NCBI GenBank assembly: GCA_030220185.1
Contig: JASPKZ010000426.1
Coordinates: forward strand, 248,001 to 312,000
Length of the DNA: 64,000 bases
DNA from: Diploptera punctata
Taxonomy: Eukaryota > Arthropoda > Insecta > Blattodea > Blaberidae
Direction: 5' to 3'
The notes under the pieces are model-generated. The model saw nothing but the letters and a program-made list of their open reading frames with translations. It was not told the DNA's origin and did no database searches. The position numbers and the translations under genes were made by a program. Below are positions 1 to 11,729 of the stretch, in pieces. Position 1 is the stretch's first letter, and each line of letters begins with the position of its first letter.

Positions 1-1317
1 GGCGTCATTTTGGTAGGATGTTTGGTTCGATGTTGGATTACCTCAGCTATTTACACTCCTTTCTCAGGGGAACAAAGTGAACTAAAAAATTATTGTCATT
101 TGAAATAAAAACACTGTATATACTTGAAATGTTATTGTTCACTGTATATTATGAAGTCAATGGTTAATTAAAATTATGATGACATGAAACTTTGTTTTAT
201 ATTGTTCGTTTTCTACTTAACCATTTTCACTAATAACTAAATGTCTGTTAAATTTTGTTCAACTTTTAATTCAGGGGCACCACAATATTTTCTCTTGTGA
301 TAATGTTTAGATTTATAGGGAATAATACAATCACGTGTCATTAATCACACTTTAATTAATATAAATTGTCTTATTTCCTGTCACTCAAGTTGCTTTAACT
401 GTTGAAGGAGATTCTTTTACCAGACCGAAGTCTTTCAAATTAAGAATATATTCAGGTATTAATTCAAACATTCAGTACTTTATCCTTCATAAAATTACTT
501 AAATGTTAATGACCGTTTTGCAATGCGACCATTCACTTTGAGTGTTTCTTGTGCACTGGAGTGGCCTTGTTAGAGATGTTAGTCCCAGCGTTCAAAGTTT
601 ATCCATATCCATTTAAATGTGATTGACTCATGGACCTGGCTATGCGTATTAGTGCCTAACTCACTTCCAGATTACCAAATCATTTCAAAATATGGAATTC
701 AGTTACCTTTTAAAATATTTCAAATTCCCAACAAATTCTACGATTTTCCAGAATCAAACTACATTGAAAACAATAACTTTTTCTCAATTAATTAAGACAT
801 AAAAAAACATTCTATTCATGTTCAATTTAAGAATTTCATAACTAAAAAAATTTTCTAAGTTGTCTATGTAAAGGTCTTTTAACTTTTTAGTACATTTTAA
901 TGGTTCAGTGGAACATCGTGCCGGCAATTAATTACCCAGGAACTCAAATTTGCTACAAAACACTTGCAATTATTTTTTACTTCTCTCCAATTCAGATAAA
1001 AATCTGCCTATAATAACTAGAAATATTTCACCCGAAGATCTTCATTGCCTTCAAAACTTGTGTCAAATTCGGCTGTTTCAACCACTTTCAATTTTCTTGA
1101 CATTTTCATAGCTGTTTTGTACACCTTTATCTTACAATTTTCGGTGCCAGCGTTTTCATTTTTCATATATAGGCAGATTCTCTCGGAGATATTCAACTAA
1201 ATACTTGTAAAAATTTATTATAGTTCCAATATCGATATCAACACATTACAACAATTTATTTGTAGAATTAAATCTCTTCAGCATCGCTGACCAAACTGTT
1301 GTCATTACAGCGTTGTA
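1..1317. other. AT-rich stretch without a recognised gene
   Basis: No open frame of useful length, RNA gene or repeat boundary could be recognised in this stretch. It is AT-rich with short homopolymers and ends where a LINE-B fragment begins. It could be intron or intergenic DNA. Confidence 0.5.
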
Positions 1318-1612
1318 GACTGCACCTCTATAGGAAGCCAGATACAATAAGAAGAGTTAAATCTCGTAGACTGCGATTGGCAGGACATGTTGCGCGTATG
1401 GGGAATGAAAGACGTGCATGGAAGCTTCTTGTAGGATAGCCAGAGAGAAAAACGCCCAGTTGGTAGACTGAGTGGGAGAATAACATTAACTATGCTTTGA
1501 GGGAAGTAGATTATACGGGAAATGGTTGGAAAGCATTAGCTCAGGATAGGGATGTATGGAGAGCTAATATCCGCACGGCCATGAAGCTGGGTTCGATAGT
1601 GCCAGAGAGTAA
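1318..1612 (+). mobile_element. LINE-B 3' fragment (5'-truncated non-LTR retrotransposon)
   Basis: This is the last ~300 bp of the same LINE family seen more fully at 32460-33198. In one frame or another it encodes the C-terminal tail after the reverse transcriptase: an arginine-rich stretch ending in GHVARMGNERRA, then a GRPR-like basic motif, then the DYTGNxWKALAQDRDVW block. Frames are broken (a stop replaces a Lys codon in the 'GKPE' motif). The end matches the family 3' end, 'gttcgatagtgccagnnagtaagta'. Only the C-terminus is present, as expected for 5' truncation during target-primed reverse transcription. Confidence 0.85.
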
Positions 1613-2696
1613 GTATACCTACTTAAAATTGATAAAATCCCTACTACATAAAATCTATTCCTGCCAAGCGAATAATAAAAGTTTAATACATATATTACAA
1701 TAAGTGATAATCATTATAATAAACAGACAATGTCGTTAAATTAATTAGTGTCGATATCCCAAAATAATTCTTCTGTTATATCTTTGATCAATTGTCTATG
1801 CCCGTCGAACCCAAAAAACGTTGAAAACTCTAGTCCGAAGTAAATTCATCCAAAATTAAGAGAGGAAATGGTTGAAAATTTCGACATTTTCGGCCTAATT
1901 TAGCTTTTTTTGTTTTTATATTAAAAAATACTATATACCTTTAAGTTTAAGTTGGTGAAGTTTCAGTGTCGTATGGCGCTTCTAAGTCTCCCATATGGCA
2001 TAATATTAAAAGGCCTCTCTCTTTAAATATCACTCAGTTGGGGCATGGTGCGCGATGTTCCCTAAAACCTCTGCATTTTTAATATTTCAATACTTTTTCG
2101 GATAATTTTTTGCTCCTGTTATGTCTACAGAGCCACAGTAATCGGCTGAACATAGTAAAAATATGGGAGCGATAGGTGACAGTGTAAAGTGAGATAGATA
2201 GATAGATGGAAAGCTCTGCTTCCAACACTTAAGTGTTGGCAGTGAGCGATCCATTTTGGTCCTCCTTAATAGGTAGAACCCCAGGTTCCTGTAAAATACA
2301 TTAGCCTCGGTCAGTGTAAAGTTAGTTGTATTAAATTCTTCTATAATCCATATGGGCATGAGTAGTGGTTTATTTTGGTTCTTTGATACACGTGTGAGAC
2401 ATGTTTGTTTTGAAAAGTTTTTCTTTTAATTTCAACAGTATTAGGTAGTTTATTTAAATAGTATACAAATATAGTTTCATAAGTATACTGTCTAGTGTAA
2501 ATATTTTAGTGTAGTGTTGCATAGTAAAAAATAGTTAGTTCTGGTATATATGTTTAATACATACAATAAAAGTAGCTAGGAGTAAAGAGTCTAAAAACGC
2601 TTTGTCAATATGGTAAATAAAAAATTGGAACAAATATAAAACATCTGAAGTAAATATAAATAATAGTGAAAATACACTCACAAGTGTTGAAGAAAT
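1613..2696. other. AT-rich stretch without a recognised gene
   Basis: No convincing gene. The 90-codon minus frame at 2087-2359 has no recognised motif. From about 2590 the text starts to resemble the fold-back repeat that follows (AACGCTTT motif, short A-rich repeats). Confidence 0.45.
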
Positions 2697-3127
2697 AAAT
2701 AATAGTTAAAAAACGCTTTTTAGAAAACCAAACTAAAAAATGAAAAATAAATTCAATTTCCAACAGGCCTGGGATAAAATTAAAGTGGTCAACAAAAAAA
2801 TCATGTACAACACATCTGGAATAAAACTAGAGTTATCAACAAAAAAATAATTTTACTATCAAAAGCGTGGGGTGCTCTATATCTATTAATATATTTAATA
2901 ATAAACAGATATTGGTAAAAGTAAAGTCTCTAAGAAGAAAAGGTAAAAACATGAAAAGCATCCCACGCTTTTCGTGGTAAAATAATTTTTTTATAGATGT
3001 GTTGGAGATTATTTTTTTGTTGACCATATTAATTTTATCCCAAGCGTGTTGGAAATTAAAATTATTTTTCATTTTTTAGTTCGGTTTTCTAATAAAGCGT
3101 GTTGTTTTAGTTTTTTAAACTATTATT
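2697..3127. repeat. Long imperfect inverted repeat (fold-back element)
   Basis: Positions 2697-2877 and 2956-3127 are reverse complements of each other with scattered mismatches and small gaps: arms of about 170-180 bp around a ~78-nt spacer. Both arms carry the same landmarks: an AAAAGCGTGGG block next to the spacer, a GTCAACAAAAAAATMAT block, a GGGATAAAATTAA block and a GAAAACCRAACTAAAAAATG block near the outer end. No coding capacity is evident. A fold-back DNA transposon, or an inverted duplication of a short repeat, would both give this. Confidence 0.75.
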
Positions 3128-3276
3128 CATTTATATTTTTTAGATTGGTTATCTAATAAAGCGTGTTGTTTTAGTTTTATAAACTCTTATTTATTGTTTA
3201 ATTTTTTATTTTTTAGTTTAGTTTTCTAATAAAGCGTGTGGTTTTAGTTTATTTAAATTATTATTTATTTTTTTAA
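3074..3276 (+). repeat. Three tandem ~65-75 bp units beside the fold-back arm
   Basis: The outer part of the right fold-back arm recurs head-to-tail three times (starts about 3074, 3136, 3207). Each unit has the core CTAATAAAGCGTGTTG followed by TTTTAGTTT and an ATTATTTATT-like spacer. The left arm has only one clear unit, so the amplification is on one side. Confidence 0.7.
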
Positions 3277-3349
3277 ATTTTACTTTAATCGATTGTCATA
3301 AACTGGAATCCCATGCAAATTTAATTGCTTAATGCTCTTGTAAAAAAAA

Positions 3350-3439
3350 CCTCCGAGCCGGATTTGAACCAGCGACTTATGGATTACTGAAATTATACAC
3401 CACTACAGTCCACCGCTCTACCAACTAAGCTCTTAAAAC
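3350..3439 (-). pseudogene. tRNA-Tyr(GTA)-like pseudogene with intron
   Basis: Read on the minus strand this has a D-arm block GCTTAGTTGGTAGAGC, an anticodon arm GGTGGACTGTAG with anticodon GTA (Tyr), then about 17 nt that look like the usual intron one base 3' of the anticodon, then AATCCATAAGTC and a perfect T-arm CTGGTTCAAATCC. That is the layout of an animal tRNA-Tyr gene. The 3' acceptor strand (TCGGAGG) is followed at once by a run of eight T, a Pol III terminator. The 5' acceptor strand (GTTTTAA) cannot pair with it, so the gene is probably dead or is a tRNA-derived fragment. Confidence 0.65.
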
Positions 3440-3483
3440 GATTGAGTAAGAAGTTGATAAGTCCGGAAACTTTTATATCGGTT

Positions 3484-3805
3484 TTTATTATTTTGATTTT
3501 CTGCTGATTCTGGCCATGATTTTTGAGAAACATATGGAATTATTGTGTTGCCATTGGTCCGTTACGAGTATACAAAGTTTCACGTCGATTGAATGATTTT
3601 AAGTGGGTAAAAATCGTGTTGAAAAATTCCGTTACATAATTATACAGACACTTTTTTCTGGTTTTCTGATGATTCTGGCCAGGATTTTAGAAAAAAATAT
3701 GGAATTATTATATTGTCATTGGTCCATTACAAGTATACCAAGTTTCAAATCAATTCAATGGTTTTAAGTGGGTGAAAATCGCTTTGAAAATTCCGTTACA
3801 TAGAT
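3484..3805. repeat. Two tandem diverged units of ~150-165 bp
   Basis: 3484-3649 and 3657-3805 align end to end. Both contain TTTTCTG(C/A)TGATTCTGGCCA, then TATGGAATTATT, then CATTGGTCC(G/A)TTAC(G/A)AGTATAC, then TTTTAAGTGGGT(A/G)AAAATCG, and end in ATTCCGTTACATA. No coding frame is conserved between them. They probably derive from a transposable element, type unknown. Confidence 0.75.
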
Positions 3806-5352
<1,547 letters not shown>

Positions 5353-5366
5353 ATATATATATATAT

Positions 5367-5711
5367 GTCCACCGCTGTGGTCTCGAGGTAGCGTGCTGCC
5401 TTGTCACGCAGCGGGCCCGGGTTCGATCCCCGGCCGGGGCAGGTTTTCTGGGTGAGGTTTTTATCGGGTTTTTTCCTCACATGTAAGAAAATGTCAGGAA
5501 AACTTTAAGGCCCAAACGGTCCCCGAAATCATATGGCCATCATCATCATCAACACCCTTATTATTATCATCATCATCATCCTTCACAGGTGTGGAAAGCA
5601 ACGGGAAGCTACCACACCTACACAATTCCCTAGTAAAGCTGCAAGCATAGCATGAAAATGCTATGATTGCAGTGAAGGACCTGCCTTCGGGCAGAACTAC
5701 TATGGATGGAT
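5367..5711 (+). mobile_element. SINE-A copy 1 (tRNA-derived SINE)
   Basis: The head has Pol III promoter boxes: A-box-like TGGTCTCGAGG at 5378-5388 and a perfect B box GGTTCGATCCC at 5420-5430. The body follows (GTGAGGTTTTTATCGGG, 'aggcccaaacggtcc', a short ATC-repeat), then a 3' tail with the inverted repeat CATAGCATgaaaATGCTATG and the block TTGCAGTGAAGGACCTG, ending CTACTATGGATGG. It sits in (AT)n DNA. Open frames across the head (such as the one reading RGSNPGPLRDKAARYL on the minus strand) come from the tRNA-like sequence and are not genes. Confidence 0.92.
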
Positions 5712-5737
5712 ATATATATATATATATATATATATAG

Positions 5738-6034
5738 GTCCACCGCTGTGGTCTCGAGGTAGCGTGCTGCCTTGTCACGCAGCGGGCTCGGGTTCGGTTC
5801 CCGGTCGGGACAGTTTTTCTGGGTGAGGTTTTTATCGGGGTTTTTCCTCACCTGTAAGACAAATGCCAGGAAAAATTTTAAGGCCCAATTGGCCCGCGAA
5901 ATCATCATCATCCTTCACCGGTATGGAAAACAATGGAAAGGTACCTCACCTATCATTCCCTAGTAAAGCTGCAAAGCATAGCATGAAAATGCTATGATTG
6001 CAGTGAAGGACCTAACCTCGGGGAGAATTACTAT
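5738..6034 (+). mobile_element. SINE-A copy 2
   Basis: Head to tail with copy 1 and separated from it by about 26 bp of (AT)n. Same head, B box GGTTCGGTTCC with one change, same body and same 3' tail (TTGCAGTGAAGGACCT...GGGGAGAATTACTAT). It lacks most of the ATC-rich middle of copy 1. The tail ends in TATATATATA and not GGATGGA. Confidence 0.92.
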
Positions 6035-6194
6035 ATATATACATAGATACATTTCTATTTGGCCATTTTCGGTATCTAGGAAGTTCAATGAATAAGTATG
6101 TAAAAATGTTCCAGAAGTTTTTTTTAATGAGAATAACGGCAACAGTGTCCCATAGTGGGTTAGCAGAAGACGAAGTGGAGGAAAGATATGACAA

Positions 6195-6288
6195 GATAGA
6201 AGAGATTGTTGAGAGAGAGAGACGGGAGAGAGGAGAGAGAGAGCGAGAAGAAGAGAGAGGACGGGACGAGACGGAGAGGACGAGGGGA

Positions 6289-6320
<32 letters not shown>

Positions 6321-6345
6321 GAGAGAGGAGAGAGAGCGAAGAATA
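6195..6345 (+). repeat. GA-rich purine repeat inside LINE-A endonuclease sequence
   Basis: About 150 bp of imperfect (GA)n/(GAGAGG)n. The coding sense before it (ERYDKIEEIVE) and after it (GDWNAVVG) belongs to one endonuclease domain, so the repeat looks like an expansion within the LINE and not flanking DNA. The long open frames in this stretch on both strands are repeat artefacts. Confidence 0.8.
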
Positions 6346-7705
6346 GGGACATGTGTTATTCCTAATGGGTGACTGGAATGCTGTAGTTGGAGAAGGACAG
6401 GATGGAAGTACAGTTGGAAGATATGGATTAGGAAAAAGAATGAGAGAAGCGAATCACTGGTGAGTTTCTGTAAAAAGAAATCAATGATAATTGGAAATAC
6501 AATGTTTGAACAGCATAAAAGAAGAAGATTCACATGGATAAGCCATATGGACAACAAACGATACCAGATTGACTACATACTAATACAGGGAAGATTCCGA
6601 AATTGCTTGAAAAATGCGAAGATCCTACCAGGAGCAGTTATCAATTCAGACTATCTTTTACTAACAGGCGAGGTAGATATTTGCCTGAAGAAGGTAAAAG
6701 GAAGACAGGCAACAAAGAAGTTTGACTCGGAGAAACTTAAAACTGAAAGGAAAGGAGAACATATGAACAAAATTTTCAGGAGAAAGAATCTACCATGGAA
6801 ATCTCATATGGCAATACCAAAGAACACTGGAGTCTTTTGAAAACTTCTATACAGATAGCTGTAGAGGAAACAATAGGACACAACGAGAGCAAGAATATTA
6901 AGAAACTTTGGGGTTACAGAAAAAATGTTAGAGAAGATGGAAGAAAGAAGAAAAAAAATAGCAATACAGAAGAATCCAAAAGAAACTACAGGAAACTAAA
7001 CAACGAACTTAGAAGAGAAACTGAGAAGGCAAGGGAAGAATGGATGAAGCAGAAATGAGAAGAACTGGAGAATCTGGAGAGGAAAGGAACATATGATTTA
7101 ATGTAGCAGCAAGTTAAAAGCTTGGACTATGGAAAGAAGAGCAGAAAAACTGTGGCTGATTGAGGACGAAAATAATGAAGAAATAACAGATAAACAGGGA
7201 ATTATGGATACATGGGAAATATATGTAGAATAGCTATATGAGACAAGAAATCGTCCGGCTAACTTGGATATAGAAACTGAAGAAGACGTATCAGAAGATG
7301 AAAAAGGATTTTCAATTCTGAAGGAAGAAGTTGAACTAGCAATTAAGAGAAACAAAAATGGGAACGCAACAGGGGTAGATGAATCCCCATTGAATTGGTT
7401 AAATGCTTGGGTGAAGGAAAGAAGGAAATTCTGCGTTTATGCAACAAGATATATAAAGAAGGTGGAATGGCCCGAAGAATTGACTGAGACAGTGTTAATA
7501 CCAATACCGAAGAAAAACAATGCAAAGAAATGCAAGGAGTTCAGGACTATCAGCTTGATATCACACTCTGCAAAGATTCTCCTGCGAATACTGAATCGAC
7601 GTTTATGTTCTACGATGGAAAGCTAATTGGAAGAAGAACAGTTTGGCTTCAGGAAGGGAAATGGTACATGAGATGCAATTGGATTGATACGAACAATAGG
7701 AGGAA

Positions 7706-7730
7706 TATATATATATATATATATATATAG
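7706..7730 (+). repeat. (AT)n expansion inside LINE-A RT sequence
   Basis: A perfect AT run of about 24 bp lies between the LINE-A blocks IGLIRTIGG and RKM...VDLEKA. Related RTs have a continuous short loop here, so the run has grown inside the gene and shifts the frame. Confidence 0.8.
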
Positions 7731-8828
7731 AAAAATGTAAAGACGTTTATGCAGCATTTGTTGACCTGGAAAAGGCCGTTCACAGAGTAAATTGGAATAA
7801 ACTCCTGAAGATCTTCAAGAAAATTGGTGTGAACTGGAAGGAGAGGAGGCTCATAAATAGTCTTTATATGATACAGCGAACAATAGTTAGGATAGGAGAA
7901 GAAATATCAGAGGGAAGAGAAATTGGAAGGAGGGTAAGGCAAGGATGTTCTCTATCACCTACACTTTTCAACATCTACCTAGAAGACCTAATGAAGAACT
8001 GCTTCAGCAATACAGGAGGCATAAACATGGGAGGAAGGAGAATAAAGTGCATAAGATTTGCTGATGATATGGCTTTGCTAGCAAATGATGCAATGACACT
8101 GAGGGACATGCTGATGGAGCTAAATGATTAGTGTGAGGATTATGGGATGAAGATAAATATAAATAAGACGCAGACCATGATTATAGGAAAGAAACCAAGG
8201 AAGATAAACTTGAAGATTAAAGAAGAGGCCATTGAGCAAGTGGAGAGCTTCAAATACTTGGGTTGTACTATCAGTAGTAACATGAACTGCGGTCAAGAAG
8301 TAAAGCAGAGGATAGTAATAGCAAAAGAAGCTTTTAACAAGAAGAGAAGCATTTTCTGCGGACCTTTGGCTAAAGAATTACGAAAGAGGCTAGTGAAATG
8401 CTTTGTGTGGAGTGTAGCATTGTATGGTGCAGGGAATTGGACATTACGACGGAATGAAGAAAAGCGCCCGGAAGCTTTTGAGATGTGGATATGGAGAAGA
8501 ATGGAACGTATAAAATGGACAGAAAAAGTAAGAAATAAAGATGTGCCAGACAGAGTGGGCGAAAGAAGAATATTGTTGGAACTCATAAAGATGAGGAAAA
8601 CAAATTGGATTGGCCACTTACTAAGAAGAAACTGTCTGCTGAAAGATGCCCTAGAAGGAATGGTCAACGGAAAGAAAGTTAGAGGCAGAAAAAGACATCA
8701 GATGATAGACAATATAAAAATAAATGGTTTGTATGCAGATACAAAATTGAAAGCTGAGTTAAGGAAAGAATGGAGAATGCTGAGTTTGCAGTGAAAGATC
8801 TGGTCTTGAGGAGAATACTATGAAAAAA

Positions 8829-9659
8829 AACACAATAGCTGGAATCTTTCTAAGTTCACTAAAAGAACAGATTGAGGGAGCTTGTGAATTTGTGTGGCTA
8901 CGAAATGAAGTCTGTGAGGTTAAATGTAGCACAAGTGTAAGTAAAGATGATATGAGAAAAACCTGCATTGATATAATCCTATTTCGCAGAGTTAATTGAT
9001 CTAGAAATGTTGTTGTCAGATATGACACGGTGTTTTTGCTCGGAGTATGATATAATTAAACGAATTGTGTAACACCCACACATCACACAACATGCATATT
9101 CATTTTCAATCAGCGCCGGCAATTACTTACCGATCTCTCACACATCATTAATCACTTAATAAATTTAACAGTCCCATGGTAATTCAAATAATATTGCTGT
9201 TGTCACCATAAATCTGGAAATTTTACAGGGAATATTAAAACAATACTATGCTATTTTTTAAACCTCAAGTTTAAGTGAAGAACCCAGTAATAATATTTTC
9301 TGTTACGGATATCATTTACAATACATCTGGCGGCTTCTGAATCCTTTAAAGAGCAGAGCATCGATTCAGGAAGTACTCGACAGAGAGCTTTTGGTTCTTC
9401 ACAACGGAAATTGAGCTCCAGTTCCAGAAGACCTCGACGGTGACCTCTAGGTATAGAAGACGGACAAGGTATTGGACGTCGAAAGGTGATAATTCTGGAA
9501 GGAAGTCGGTGTGTCGCCTTCCTTCCTCTCATCCGCAATCCGTTGACGTAAATCTTCCGGTTGACGGTGTACGCAAACCTAGGACTCCAGATCCTGCGAT
9601 CGGCGTAGATGATCTCTTCATCAAGAGGCGGCAAACTAGGCGAACGTCTGTTTATTACT
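8829..9659. other. Stretch between LINE-A and the Gypsy-like element; possible leader or LTR
   Basis: 8829-9250 is AT-rich with no recognised feature. 9290-9660 is noticeably richer in G and C and open on the minus strand for 181 codons, but no protein motif is visible. By position it could be the 5' LTR or untranslated leader of the Gypsy-like element whose gag starts soon after. I could not find a matching second LTR, so this is unproven. Confidence 0.35.
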
Positions 9660-9739
9660 AGAATATTAACCAGGTGTGTGGTAAACACTGCGGAGTTAGA
9701 TTGCTCTTGTATTTTTCTATTATCCAACGTACAAAATCC

Positions 9740-10590
9740 CTTGAACTGCTCGATCGTTAATAATGGAGGACACAATAAGGGAACTCCAAGTACCAATGCA
9801 TCAGGGAGACTAGAAGATAGGCTAATAGCATCAGTCTTGGAAATAGTTAAATTATTTAGTGCTGGGTTCGATGTGTCAAAACCGAGTGAGTTAAATGATT
9901 TTATAGATAATGTTGAAAATGCATACCTATTACTAACGGAACCTCAGATAGCGTTACTTATAAAATATGTTATTGCTAAAATTGCAGGGGATGCAGAAAG
10001 AATTCTTAATATAGGCAATAGAGGAACTTGGGAATACATTAAACGTAGGCTAGAAAATCAGTATTCTGCCAAAATAACTTTATATTTTTACTTTCAGGAA
10101 TGAGACAGAAAGAAAAAGAACCAATGAGTAAATGGGGATATCGTATGGAAAGTGTAATGACCGACTTAGCGGTTCGATGAGTAAAATAACATCAGGTTGG
10201 GAGAACGCTAAAGTAGACGAAGCTCAGAATTTTGAGATACATGTAGGTAAACAAATGTTTGTGCAAGGGAGATTGTCAGATGAAAATAGACAAATATTAA
10301 AACCAATTATAGAAGAATTGGGGCCTGCTGGATTTATTGACCGAGCTGTATAAGAAGAGACAAATACTTTCTAGGAAAAGGAAAGTAGGTACTCCCTGTA
10401 AACAAGTAGGTAATTATACAAGATATAACAAAAGTCACGGTGACTGACATTAAACAAGAGATACATGTGAACGCTGTCGTATGTCACAAGTATAATAAAA
10501 TAGGACATTTCGCCAAAGAATGTCGCCGTTAGATAACCTGTAGGAAATGTCATAAAGTTATTATGGTAAAGAATGTGGATCCAGAGTTCA
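9740..10590 (+). pseudogene. Gypsy-like gag pseudogene
   Basis: The family's gag forms the particle shell and packages RNA. A capsid-like helical stretch is open up to 10103 (KPSELNDFIDNVENAY, then TWEYIKRRLENQYS). After a frameshift, SKWGYRMESV continues the same domain. At 10482-10523 lies a nucleocapsid zinc knuckle in which the second cysteine of the CCHC pattern has become tyrosine (CHKYNKIGHFAKEC). A partial second knuckle (CRKCHK) follows after a stop. Several stops and frameshifts make it non-functional. Confidence 0.75.
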
Positions 10591-10934
10591 GGGAACGAAC
10601 TGTGATCCCTTGCACACTAACGGATGTAAACAATGGGGTGAACGGATACAATATAGGAGGACATATCGTATAAGAATGACACTCTGAAACAAAGTGTATA
10701 GGATGCAAAAAAAAAAAAAAGCATAGAGAGAAGGACCACGAGTCGCGTGAGTTCGAGAAAATGAACAAGAGGATCCTTACACATCAGAGAATTCAATCAA
10801 TAAAGAGTACACGTGTAACACAGGAGGGAATGTCTCTCGGTAATAAATTGCCAAGTAAAATGCTATGGTAAACAGATCCAAGAGTCCGGGGTTCGAGGAA
10901 AAGAGCAGGAGAATCTTTCACATAAGGATTACAG

Positions 10935-11108
10935 CAGTAAAATAATAGCCGTTACAGAGATAACAAGCTAGGGTCGACAGGGCCCGGGGATAATAAGTAA
11001 TCGCTGTTACGCAGATAACAGGCGTGTCAGGCCATCAGAACCAAGGAATAATAAATTAAACGCTGTTACACAGATAACAAGCTAAGTAGGCTGACAGAGC
11101 CAGGGCAA
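10935..11108 (+). repeat. Three ~58 bp tandem units between gag and protease
   Basis: Starts are near 10938, 10989 and 11047. Each unit has CGCTGTTAC(A/G)CAGATAACA (first unit GCCGTTACAGAGATAACA), then a CAGRGCCMRGG-like end and TAATAA at the next start. They lie in the linker between nucleocapsid and protease. Whether they expanded in the living element or after it died cannot be told from one copy. Confidence 0.65.
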
Positions 11109-11149
11109 CGAAGTAGGGGGCATCATATTGGGAGAGTTAAAGAAAAGTT

Positions 11150-11662
11150 TTCATGGTTAAAGAAAATAAAATAGGAAAGAATCATGTGTATGAAGTAATT
11201 GTACAATGTCCTCAAATTAAATAAATATAGGGTTTAGCATTAATTGATACGGGATCACATATCTGAAAGGTAAAAAAAAATGTTCAACAGCAGAAATAAG
11301 TAGGGCCTATTATACATGTATGTGAGGAATTTTGTACTGTAAATGGAGAACGATGTGCAACTTAGGGTATGGTTAAATTGGAAGTAGAAGGAAACGAAAA
11401 ATTATTTCATATAATGCCAGTGTATGTAAAGCATTTTGATTTATTTTTAGGACGAAATTGGTTGCAACAGCATGAAATCACGTTAAATATTCCACGGAAA
11501 TCAGTAGCAGCATTACCCAATTTGAATGAAATTTTTGTAACATTTCCAACGAAAATAAATCCAGATGATTATAGAATAGACTGGCAGGAAATAGGAAATC
11601 AAGTTTATTGTGCAGAATGTTTGGTCCATTGCGTTGGGGGGAGGAGTGGCAATGGTACTTAA
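11150..11662 (+). pseudogene. Gypsy-like aspartic protease pseudogene
   Basis: The family's protease cuts the polyprotein. The active-site block LIDTGSH is at 11240-11260, with the catalytic Asp codon GAT at 11246. It is followed by a beta-rich segment with HFDLFLGRNWLQ at about 11430, the usual 'ILGxDxL'-type block. A stop precedes the Met at 11369, and stops also occur upstream of DTG. It probably belonged to the same reading frame as RT downstream. Confidence 0.72.
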
Positions 11663-11729
11663 ATTAAATCAGGCAGCCTATGAATTAGATAAATTACCTG
11701 AATTATGTCGAATGGACAAGCCTGTAACT

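Larger units (their letters stand above)
6070..8794 (+). pseudogene. LINE-A endonuclease/reverse transcriptase pseudogene
   Basis: Role in the living family: nick the target and copy LINE RNA into it. Visible endonuclease pieces: YDKIEEIVE at about 6187, GDWNAVVGEG, and KRYQIDYILI at about 6558, the usual C-terminal endonuclease block. RT pieces: a template-contact block reading TVLIPIPKK at about 7490, EFRTISLIS, EEEQFGFRKG, motif A VDLEKAVHRV at about 7765 (the usual 'AFD' has changed to 'AVH'), RQGCSLSPTLFN at about 7938, and the catalytic FADD of motif C at about 8059-8070. The C-terminal 215 codons (8147-8794) are still open and end with a YGAGNWTLRR block and WIGHLLRR. Stops, frameshifts and (AT)n at 7706-7730 make it non-functional. 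Confidence 0.88.
6070..8828 (+). mobile_element. LINE-A, nearly complete decayed EN-RT retrotransposon
   Basis: The element holds, in order, the remains of an APE-type endonuclease (from about 6070; GDWNAVVGEG at about 6368), a linker, and a reverse transcriptase up to the stop at 8792. Its 3'UTR is only about 35 bp, TGAAAGATCTGGTCTTGAGGAGAATACTATG followed by an A run. At least eight stops or frameshifts and two microsatellite expansions interrupt it. The 5' end is not well defined because the frame is lost upstream of 6070. The 3' tail strongly resembles the tail of SINE-A. Confidence 0.88.

Noticed and set aside
6012..6557. 181-codon minus-strand ORF
   Set aside because: Mostly the antisense of the GA-rich repeat inside LINE-A; Ser/Leu-rich and without a motif.
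9251..9796. 181-codon minus-strand ORF
   Set aside because: Antisense to the probable leader and gag start of the Gypsy-like element; no recognisable domain. Kept only as a possible LTR/leader region.
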